A stretch of 51,631 nucleotides of DNA from a virus, in IMG/VR virus record IMGVR_UViG_3300032282_002376, positions 1 to 51,631 of that record, one strand, 5' to 3'. Positions within the stretch are counted from its first letter, which is position 1. Every line of letters begins with the position of its first letter. The notes below the pieces were generated by a model. The model saw only the letters and a list, made by a program, of their open reading frames with translations, did not search any database and was not told where the DNA came from. The translations under genes and the position numbers were made by a program. This document shows, in pieces, positions 30,416-35,891 of this stretch.

Positions 30416-31012
30416 TTACTTTGCTTTTGTTGGTCTTTGAATAACAGTTTGCTTTACGCCGTCACGCACGCCGTGCTCTTTCACGGTGGCGGATATGGTG
30501 AAGGTGTCGCCTTTGCCACGAACGGTGCCTTCGGGTGTCCAAGCCATCACGTCAGAGTTGCCTTTGTAGATCACGATGTTTTGGTCGGCATCTTCCATGA
30601 TGTAAATGTAACTAGTGCCGTAAATGCCTTCCAAAGAAACAATGTGGCGGATTGTGAGGTTGAGTGTTATCTTTTGACCAACGGTTCCCAAGTGCTGACG
30701 GGTTGCGTCTAGAGCTGCTTTTTGATTAGCCCACTCTGCCTTGCGTGCGGCATGGGCGTCTATACCCTTGAGGACGGCTTGAGATTGCTTCTCTGACAGC
30801 TTGCCGTACTTGTCGTAGGCTTCAGCCACAGAGCCGATGAAGCTGTCTGTGTAGCCGTTGTTTGTGCGTCCTGCGTTCAAGGCTTCATCAATCTCTGATG
30901 CGCGAGGTGTGTTGGCGTACCAAGTTTTGTTAGCATTGGCGATGATGTTGCGTTTGATAGCGTTTTCATACGCCACTGGGTTTTCGATGATGGGGGAAAA
31001 GTTTCTAGCCAT
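30416..31012 (-). CDS. Conserved phage early protein
   Basis: A 198-residue protein. The N-terminal half is helical (SEKQSQAVLKGIDAHAARK), and the C-terminal half is beta-rich and resembles an OB or small barrel (GQKITLNLTIRHIVSLEGIY, NIVIYKGNSDVMAW, TFTISATVKEH). The combination appears in other phage early regions without a known function; the barrel suggests ligand or nucleic-acid binding. CTCCGAGGAG precedes the start. Confidence 0.7.
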   Translation of the reverse strand: MARNFSPIIENPVAYENAIKRNIIANANKTWYANTPRASEIDEALNAGRTNNGYTDSFIGSVAEAYDKYGKLSEKQSQAVLKGIDAHAARKAEWANQKAALDATRQHLGTVGQKITLNLTIRHIVSLEGIYGTSYIYIMEDADQNIVIYKGNSDVMAWTPEGTVRGKGDTFTISATVKEHGVRDGVKQTVIQRPTKAK

Positions 31013-31033
31013 GAAGGTCTCCTCGGAGGTTGA

Positions 31034-31225
31034 TTAAAGTGCTAGCTCGGCTTGCTTGATGGCGATAGCGTAACCAAGAGCCTTGATGCCCTTGATTGCG
31101 TTGGCGGTGAGGGTCGTTGTAGAAGCGATAGCTGCGAATGCCTTGGCTGCGTCACACACAGGGTAGACTACCTGTTTGCCGTAGACTTCTTTGATTTCTA
31201 CTGTGATTTGAAGTGATGTTGTCAT
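31034..31225 (-). CDS. Small hypothetical protein
   Basis: A 63-residue protein with an N-terminal strand pair (LQITVEIKEVYGKQVVYPVC) and Ala/Thr-rich helices (AAKAFAAIASTTTLTANAIK). It overlaps the upstream gene by four bases. Function unknown. Confidence 0.6.
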   Translation of the reverse strand: MTTSLQITVEIKEVYGKQVVYPVCDAAKAFAAIASTTTLTANAIKGIKALGYAIAIKQAELAL

Positions 31226-31416
31226 GCTGTCACCTCTTTTGACAAGATGGCTTGTAAACCAGCCAACAACTGCTGGGCTTCGTCGCGGGTCAGGAATGCG
31301 TAAGTGTCGCTTCTGTTTACGCTAATTTCTAGCCGAGCACCCCCGTCGTACCAATCAGAGATATTAACACGGGGAGTGTCTTGTGTGCGGATGGTGATGT
31401 CAATTTTATGTATCAT
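31222..31416 (-). CDS. Small hypothetical protein
   Basis: A 64-residue protein: strands (HKIDITIRTQDTPRVNISDW, GGARLEISVN) then a helix (TRDEAQQLLAGLQAILSK). CTGAGGAAA is upstream of the ATG and a promoter-like site lies 59 bases away. Function unknown. Confidence 0.62.
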   Translation of the reverse strand: MIHKIDITIRTQDTPRVNISDWYDGGARLEISVNRSDTYAFLTRDEAQQLLAGLQAILSKEVTA

Positions 31417-31474
31417 TTTGATTTCCTCAGAAAAGTTAAGAAGTTATGTATGGTGTTTTAAGCACCATGAGTTA

Positions 31475-31480
31475 ATTATA
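31475..31480 (-). promoter_or_regulatory. Promoter-like element, leftward
   Basis: Minus-strand GAATTGACTTATAATTAAC. A TTGACT is directly next to TATAAT, too close to be a normal -35/-10 pair. It heads the group starting with the gene at 31416. Confidence 0.45.
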
Positions 31481-31551
31481 AGTCAATTCGTTAACGAAAG
31501 GGGCGAAAATAAGCATTGTATTATTTAATCGCCCTTTGCGTCGTCATAGCG

Positions 31552-31701
31552 TCAAGCTAATGACCAATGTATATCGCGCACGTTGCGGTCCTTGGACAGA
31601 CGAGTGAGCGTGGCTTGCAGTTGCTTGGCGGTGCAATCAATTGCTCTGTGCTCGTGGTGATCGCCGTGTGTGCGTACGATAAATGTGATGGTGTAGTGCA
31701 T
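31552..31701 (-). CDS. Tiny hypothetical protein, His-rich
   Basis: A 49-residue ORF from the ATG at 31701 to the TGA at 31552. The ATG overlaps the previous stop as TAATG, with GGAGC upstream. It reads MHYTITFIVRTHGDHHEH, then CTAKQLQATLTRLSKDR and ends DIHWSLA: a strand, a His-rich turn and a helix. Its tight coupling and sensible composition argue that it is real. Function unknown. Confidence 0.6.
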   Translation of the reverse strand: MHYTITFIVRTHGDHHEHRAIDCTAKQLQATLTRLSKDRNVRDIHWSLA

Positions 31702-32084
31702 TAGTTTGCTCCTTCAGTTGTTAAGGCTACCGCAAGTGCTGCGTTCAGCTCTTTTTCTGCTATGAACTTTTCGGCGTTCTCAATGTCCCATTGAAGACCT
31801 CGTATCACGACATAGATGTCGGCGTGCTTAACACGCTTCTTACCGATCAGGGCGGAGAGGTGGTTGGTGTAGAAGTAGTTCAAAGCACCGTAGGCGATGA
31901 TAGCTCCTGACATTGCCTTGCCTTCGTCAACGAGTGTGTCTATGCGTGCGTCAACGGCTTTCTTCTTTGCGTACAAGCCGTTCGGGTTGAAATAATGGAA
32001 CAGTGCCATTTCTCTATGCGTCCATGAGCGCTGAGTCTCAGTGGCCTTCTCTGTGATGAAGCGGTAGAATTTGTAGTCTGACAT
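31701..32084 (-). CDS. Conserved phage early protein
   Basis: The ATG at 32084 is chosen (AAGGAG nine bases upstream); the open frame extends to 32198 and would overlap the upstream gene. The 127-residue protein begins MSDYKFYRFITEK and has WTHREMALFHYFNPNG, KKKAVDARIDTLVDEGKAMS and YVVIRGLQWDIENAEKFI. It is mostly helical. Function unknown. Confidence 0.65.
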   Translation of the reverse strand: MSDYKFYRFITEKATETQRSWTHREMALFHYFNPNGLYAKKKAVDARIDTLVDEGKAMSGAIIAYGALNYFYTNHLSALIGKKRVKHADIYVVIRGLQWDIENAEKFIAEKELNAALAVALTTEGAN

Positions 32085-32097
32085 GATGAAGGGCTCC

Positions 32098-32331
32098 TTA
32101 GATGAAAGTACAAGTAAGTTTCCAGCAGTCGCTAGCGAGTTCTTCGGTTTTTGTATTTCCACCGATGTATCCACCATGGAAGCCGTAAGCGTTTTCAAGG
32201 ATCAAAGTCGGGTTTTTGTATCCGCTGAGTTTGATTCCAATCACGATGCCTGATTGCTCGATGTCGCACTTGAAGCCTACGCTATCGCCTACTTTGATTT
32301 CATTACCGTCGATGTCTTTTGCTATGATCAT
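32098..32331 (-). CDS. Small beta-barrel-like hypothetical protein
   Basis: A 77-residue protein: IDGNEIKVGDSVGFKCDIEQ, SGIVIGIKLSGYKNPTLIL and GFHGGYIGG. The KVGDSV...GIV.G pattern is an SH3-like barrel often seen in small phage proteins. CTCCGAGGAG precedes the ATG. Function unknown. Confidence 0.66.
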   Translation of the reverse strand: MIIAKDIDGNEIKVGDSVGFKCDIEQSGIVIGIKLSGYKNPTLILENAYGFHGGYIGGNTKTEELASDCWKLTCTFI

Positions 32332-32351
32332 TTGATTCTCCTCGGAGTGGG

Positions 32352-32558
32352 TTAATTAGATTGGTCTTTTTTGTGGTTGCGTGCAAAGGTGCAAAGGGTT
32401 TCGTGGAGCTTTGAATCGGCACGAACCTTGCGTGGTGTATGTTGGTGGTGAACCTCGTCTGCGTCATACCTAGAAAGAAACACGCAATATTGAGTGCCTT
32501 CATGCTCAATGACGTAGTTAGTTCCACCTACGCTAGAGCTGATTTCTATGATGTTCAT
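32352..32558 (-). CDS. Small hypothetical protein
   Basis: The ATG at 32558 (68 residues) follows a CTGAGGAGAACCAT ribosome site; the longer frame to 32615 is less likely. It has strands (GGTNYVIEHEGTQYCVFLSR) and a basic His-rich part (HHQHTPRKVRAD). Function unknown. Confidence 0.62.
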   Translation of the reverse strand: MNIIEISSSVGGTNYVIEHEGTQYCVFLSRYDADEVHHQHTPRKVRADSKLHETLCTFARNHKKDQSN

Positions 32559-32629
32559 ATGGTTCTCCTCAGAGTTTGTTTGCTTAATACTAGCATCGCT
32601 GCTAGTTTCGCCCATTCAGGGCTCGTCAG

Positions 32630-32860
32630 TTAAGCTTCTACTTTTTGAATTGTCACGACGCAACCGTAAGTGCTTACACCGCGAACACAGCTCAAATTGT
32701 CAAAAGTGGGTGGGTTGTCCAAGTGATAAAATTGCTCAGAGATGGCGCACTCAACGCTGTAGCCTAGCATATCTTGGAAGCGTTTTAGAGCGGCACTCTT
32801 GGTCTTGTAAACACGCTTGTCAGATCCGTCGACGTCTCTTGTAGTTACGATGTATTGCAT
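32630..32860 (-). CDS. First gene of the leftward early block, hypothetical
   Basis: A 76-residue protein with a strand-helix start (MQYIVTTRDVDGSDKRVYKT, SAALKRFQDMLGY) and strands at the end (YGCVVTIQKVEA). Its leader reads CTCCGAGGAGAACCAT before the ATG, nearly the same as at 32558. The promoter-like element 51 bases upstream makes it the likely first product after infection. Function unknown. Confidence 0.64.
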   Translation of the reverse strand: MQYIVTTRDVDGSDKRVYKTKSAALKRFQDMLGYSVECAISEQFYHLDNPPTFDNLSCVRGVSTYGCVVTIQKVEA

Positions 32861-32910
32861 ATGGTTCTCCTCGGAGGTTGGTTAGTTATAAGTTGACTGC
32901 CTAAGAGTTA

Positions 32911-32916
32911 ATTATA
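32911..32916 (-). promoter_or_regulatory. Main leftward early promoter candidate
   Basis: Minus-strand CTTTTTAGGTTATAATTAAC. A CTAGCG lies about 17 bases before TATAAT. It faces away from the repeat region and precedes about 22 kb of leftward genes. Confidence 0.55.
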
Positions 32917-33110
32917 ACCTAAAAAGGGCTTGCGCGCTAGTTTTTTAGCTGTTTATTAACGTGATTAATAAATACAATGATGACTTGGCGTCTGTGGGCT
33001 ACATAGGGGTAGGCTTTGGTGGTTTTGATAGGCTCTGCCTATGGCGTCGGTGGCTGGTTACGGATAAGCAATTTAAATTTTGTCTTAACACTATCGGAAG
33101 TGTGCCTGGA
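32917..33110. other. Noncoding part of the control region
   Basis: This is the first part of a gap of about 940 bases without a confident long gene. It contains a perfect six-base hairpin ATAGGC-TCT-GCCTAT (33028-33042). A GTG-started frame (32961-33122, 53 codons) is open but has no ribosome site, so I do not call it. Confidence 0.4.
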
Positions 33111-33213
33111 GCGGAACGATAGAGGAAGTTTTAGAAAGCAAGGTACGAGGTGCTTCGATCGTTAGTGCTCTAAGGGGTTAGCCAAGGGTCAAAGTGCGGA
33201 ACGATAGAGGAAG
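33111..33213. repeat. 18-base direct repeat, two copies
   Basis: GCGGAACGATAGAGGAAG occurs exactly at 33111-33128 and 33196-33213. The second copy ends 28 bases before a rightward TATAAT element. The pair could be binding sites for a phage or host regulator. Confidence 0.7.
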
Positions 33214-33241
33214 CGCACGTGTGGACGGGTGAATAGTAGGC

Positions 33242-33247
33242 TATAAT
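33242..33247 (+). promoter_or_regulatory. Promoter-like element, rightward
   Basis: GTAGGCTATAATAAGG matches the element at 33763 (TTAGGCTATAATAGC). It points into a short stretch that ends in a terminator-like hairpin. Confidence 0.5.
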
Positions 33248-33253
33248 AAGGGG

Positions 33254-33329
33254 TCTTTTGCAAAGTACAGGTAGCAGTTGCCTGCTTTTTAGGGCTGGTC
33301 TTCATGATGGGGGTCAGCCCTTCTTTTTG
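33254..33329 (+). ncRNA. Candidate short phage RNA of about 75 bases
   Basis: Transcription from the element at 33242 would start near 33254 and meet a terminator-like hairpin at 33291-33328. Between them is a second small hairpin, AGCAG-TTGC-CTGCT followed by five T. No convincing ORF is present. It could be a small regulatory RNA or an attenuated leader. This is inference from the arrangement of signals. Confidence 0.35.
33291..33328 (+). terminator. Intrinsic terminator-like hairpin
   Basis: AGGGCTG (33291-33297) pairs with CAGCCCT (33315-33321) across a 17-base loop, followed by TCTTTTT. The loop is large, so strength is uncertain. Confidence 0.5.
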
Positions 33330-33380
33330 GGTAAAAGTGTGGGTGGTGTTAGGGATATAGGGATGTGTGGAGGAGCCCTC

Positions 33381-33386
33381 TATAAT
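33381..33386 (+). promoter_or_regulatory. Promoter-like TATAAT element
   Basis: CCCTCTATAATATTT lies nine bases before the ATG of a tiny ORF. A start about seven bases downstream would give an almost leaderless message. Confidence 0.35.
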
Positions 33387-33394
33387 ATTTAAAA

Positions 33395-33520
33395 ATGGCA
33401 GGAGAGGCTAAACCTTTAGTTTTAATTTCTTATTTTCTACTACTTTTTCTCATAATCTTAATTAGATATATCCCTAGTTTCCTAAATAAAAGAAGCCCCT
33501 CCCCGAGAACTGATGGTTAG
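33395..33520 (+). CDS. Tiny possible membrane protein in the AT-rich part of the control region
   Basis: A 41-residue frame from the ATG at 33395 to the TAG at 33520. MAGEAKPLV leads to a strong hydrophobic helix (about residues 8-27), then RYIPSFLNKRSPSPRTDG. There is no ribosome site, but the TATAAT element just upstream would allow leaderless translation. The alternative is that the AT-richness has a DNA role (strand opening) and the frame is chance. Confidence 0.3.
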   Translation: MAGEAKPLVLISYFLLLFLIILIRYIPSFLNKRSPSPRTDG

Positions 33521-33612
33521 CAATGGTGTTAGCAATGGTCTAGCAATGTTAGCAATGGTGCTTAGGGTTTACACCTAGTGTGTTAGGGTTTCCCCGCCCC
33601 ACCATTGCTAAC
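33516..33612. repeat. Iteron-like repeats GTTAGCAATGGT
   Basis: GTTAGCAATGGT occurs at 33516-33527, 33528-33539 (abutting) and 33548-33559. A partial copy (CTAGCAATG) lies at 33540-33548, and an exact inverted copy ACCATTGCTAAC at 33601-33612. The last direct copy and the inverted copy could form a 12-base stem. The repeats lie between an AT-rich stretch and the terminase genes. Confidence 0.8.
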
Positions 33613-33644
33613 ATCCCTAACACATCCCTAACACATCCCTAACA
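33612..33644. repeat. 11-base tandem repeat CATCCCTAACA, three copies
   Basis: Three exact head-to-tail copies at 33612-33622, 33623-33633 and 33634-33644. TGTTAGGG (33581-33588) is the reverse complement of part of the unit. With the neighbouring GTTAGCAATGGT array this is the densest repeat cluster in the window. Confidence 0.85.
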
Positions 33645-33762
33645 GGACTTGCTTATGTAGGCGCCGATATAAGACGAGGTAATATCATAGCTTTTAGTTA
33701 TATAGAAAATCCTGCGGAGCACGCCCCTGATCGTGCACTGACGGCAAGGAGCGGTCTTAGGC

Positions 33763-33768
33763 TATAAT
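33763..33768 (+). promoter_or_regulatory. Promoter-like element before the terminase genes
   Basis: TTAGGCTATAATAGCAG lies 34 bases before the small-terminase start, with GAAGGAG as ribosome site further on. It is the probable start of the rightward packaging/head transcript. Confidence 0.55.
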
Positions 33769-33801
33769 AGCAGTATTTGGACTCTCGAAGGAGACTCGGC
33801 T

Positions 33802-34290
33802 TTGTACGACGAAAACCCCAACACAATGACAATCGAACAAGTGGAGGCTTGGCTTGCTGCTAAGCATCCCGCTCCCATCATGGAAGAGAAGGAGGAGTAC
33901 ACGGACTTCATGCAGCGCCAAGCTCACTATGCGCAGTACTACAACGCAGTACAGTCGCGCAAGGCAGAGCTAGAGCTCCAGCAGAAGCAGCTGCTCATCC
34001 CTCTCCCTCCAGTTGGCGAGGACATCGCTGCCGTCATTGACTGGGTGCAGGCCACGGGCACGACGCCAGTCGAGACGCTGACGCAGATCTACCGCAGCAA
34101 GAGCGAGCGGACGGCAGACAGGATCAATGCTGCGAAGGCAGTCATGGACCTCGTCCACCGCAGGATGCCGTCAGTGAGCGAGGTCATCACGCACGACGCT
34201 GGCGACGACGAGGAGCACCTCAACATGCTGCGCAAGATCGAGGCACTGCTCATCTCGGAGAAGACGTCCGCTCTACGGCGAGTAGCATGA
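33802..34290 (+). CDS. terS-like: Putative terminase small subunit
   Basis: A 162-residue protein started at a TTG eight bases after AAGGAG. It is mostly helical: a Glu/Gln-rich coiled part (YTDFMQRQAHYAQYYNAVQS, ELELQQKQ) then LTQIYRSKSERTADRINAAK, AVMDLVHRRMP and a C-terminal helix. The call rests on its position directly before the large subunit and its helical, DNA-contact-like pattern; no signature motif is certain. Its GC content is far above its neighbours (40 of 60 bases in 34021-34080, 36 of 60 in 34081-34140), hinting at a different origin. Confidence 0.6.
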   Translation: MYDENPNTMTIEQVEAWLAAKHPAPIMEEKEEYTDFMQRQAHYAQYYNAVQSRKAELELQQKQLLIPLPPVGEDIAAVIDWVQATGTTPVETLTQIYRSKSERTADRINAAKAVMDLVHRRMPSVSEVITHDAGDDEEHLNMLRKIEALLISEKTSALRRVA

Positions 34291-34431
34291 CTCGCTGGTC
34301 CACCATTAGACACGCTGTCGTCGGCGCACTGAGGACTGCTGCTCTCGTAGCAGCTTCCTAGGTCGCGTCATGAGCTCGTCTGGCTGGTCCCCCATTGAGA
34401 GGCTCGCGATCCTCCCTGAGAGGACTTTCGC
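34291..34431 (+). other. GC-rich spacer between terminase genes
   Basis: No confident gene. GCTGGTCC(A/C)CCATT near the left end is repeated at the right half, and both are followed by GAGGACT after about 30 bases, a diverged duplication. A six-base hairpin GCTGCT-CTCGT-AGCAGC lies at 34338-34354. Two tiny frames (24 and 21 codons) chain the terminase genes through ATGA overlaps but look like chance. Confidence 0.4.
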
Positions 34432-35871
34432 ATGACCCACCAAGCCCGATTCGAAACGATAGGGGGGGATGCTGGTGACGCCCGAAAATTTTTGAGTAAA
34501 CTCAACGAACTTCCCACCATCTACAGAAAAGCCCAACACCACAGAAATATTTGGATTGACCAGGCGCATAAGTACCAGCTGCCTGAGATGGAAAGCGAGT
34601 TTGACTGGGCGATCTACTTGCTACTAGCAGGACGAGGGGCGGGAAAAACGAGAGCTGCCGCAGAATGGATATGGTGGCAAGCGTTCACCAACCCAGGCAC
34701 ACGCTGGCTGGTTGCAGCGCCCACAGCAGCTGACCTGCGCGATGTTTGCTTCAAGGGCGACTCAGGAATACTCAGCGTATGCCCTAAGGAGCTCATAGAG
34801 AACTATGCGGTATCAACATCGGAGATCACGCTAGTCGGGGGTAGCATCATCAAGGGCATACCTGCTTCCGAACCAGAGCGCTATCGCGGACCACAGTTCC
34901 ATGGTGGATGGTGTGATGAGTTGGCAGCGTGGGAGCAACTAGACGAGGCATGGAATCAGATACAGTTCGGCATGCGTCTTGGACAGAACCCTAGAATATT
35001 ATGTACAACAACGCCACGACCCAAACCTCTGATCTTTGACTTGGTAGAACGCGACGGGCAGGACGTGTGTTATGTATCAGCGACCACGTATGATAATTTG
35101 GCCAACCTAGCGCCCACCTTTAAAAATCAGATTCTCCAGTACGAAGGTACCTCTTTGGGTGACCAGGAGATTAATGCGGTGTTGTTAGACCCTGAAGACT
35201 CAGGACTTATCAAACGCTCCTGGTTTCGCCTCTGGCCATCAGATAGAGCGTTTCCTAAGTTTACTTACATCATCCAGTCATACGATTGTGCAACTTCCGA
35301 GAAGACGGTCAACGACCCCACTGCCTGTATCGTGTTAGGGGTTTTTAAACCCGAAGACGGACCTACGTCAGTGATGGTGCTGGATTGTTGGTCTGAGCGG
35401 ATACAGTACCCAGAGCTAAGAAATAAAGTCGCGGATAATTATACTGAGGTCTATGGCGACCCTGATGAGTTTGGTTCAGGGAAAAAGACAGACCTTGTCT
35501 TGATAGAGGATAAGTCTGCGGGAATTTCTTTGATACAAGACCTGCAACGCACAGGGATGCCCGTTCGGGCGTATAACCCAGGAAGAGCTGATAAAGTAAT
35601 GAGAGCAAATATAGTGTCACCTATTATCGCTAGAGGCAGAGTTTATTTGCCTGAGTCAACGGCGAACCCAGGGACACCACGGACGTGGTTAACAGAAGCG
35701 CTCAATCAATGGTGTGCGTTTCCTGAGGTTCGTAATGATGATTACGTTGACGCGCTGACTCAAGCTCTGCGTTATTTACGCGATGCGGGTATGATTAATA
35801 TTGATCCTTTGGAGCAGCAAGAGTATCACGATAATGAGTTTAAACGCAAGGGCAATCCATACGCTCAATAA
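34432..35871 (+). CDS. terL: Terminase large subunit
   Basis: A 479-residue packaging motor. Walker A is LLAGRGAGKTRAAAEW (64-79), Walker B lies in HGGWCDELAAWEQLDEAW, and the coupling motif CTTTPRPKPL follows. The C-terminal RNase H-type nuclease shows YDCATSEK, LVLIEDKSAG and a late DDYVDALTQAL. This is the ATPase/endonuclease that cuts concatemers and drives DNA into the head. It is followed by the ART-like protein and the portal. Confidence 0.95.
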   Translation: MTHQARFETIGGDAGDARKFLSKLNELPTIYRKAQHHRNIWIDQAHKYQLPEMESEFDWAIYLLLAGRGAGKTRAAAEWIWWQAFTNPGTRWLVAAPTAADLRDVCFKGDSGILSVCPKELIENYAVSTSEITLVGGSIIKGIPASEPERYRGPQFHGGWCDELAAWEQLDEAWNQIQFGMRLGQNPRILCTTTPRPKPLIFDLVERDGQDVCYVSATTYDNLANLAPTFKNQILQYEGTSLGDQEINAVLLDPEDSGLIKRSWFRLWPSDRAFPKFTYIIQSYDCATSEKTVNDPTACIVLGVFKPEDGPTSVMVLDCWSERIQYPELRNKVADNYTEVYGDPDEFGSGKKTDLVLIEDKSAGISLIQDLQRTGMPVRAYNPGRADKVMRANIVSPIIARGRVYLPESTANPGTPRTWLTEALNQWCAFPEVRNDDYVDALTQALRYLRDAGMINIDPLEQQEYHDNEFKRKGNPYAQ

Positions 35872-35875
35872 GCGC

Positions 35876-35881
35876 TATAAT
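35876..35881 (+). promoter_or_regulatory. Promoter-like element, possible leaderless start
   Basis: AGCGCTATAATATCACAC ends about 11 bases before the ATG at 35892, and no Shine-Dalgarno is visible in between. A transcript from here would carry almost no leader. Confidence 0.4.
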
Positions 35882-35891
35882 ATCACACATC

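Noticed and set aside
30305-30712. Open frame of 135 codons on the + strand across two leftward early genes
   Set aside because: Antisense to genes with good ribosome sites and coupling; the Cys/Ser/Leu-rich product looks like a shadow frame.
32961-33122. GTG-started 53-codon frame in the control region
   Set aside because: No ribosome site, odd composition, and it runs into the 18-base repeat; more likely chance.
33516-33644. CRISPR array
   Set aside because: Repeats are 11-12 bases, tandem or abutting with no regular unique spacers, and no cas genes are present; the Cas4-like nuclease belongs to the phage recombination set.
34288-34431. Two tiny frames of 24 and 21 codons linking the terminase genes by ATGA overlaps
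   Set aside because: Too short to judge, GC-rich, and no pattern other than start/stop overlap.
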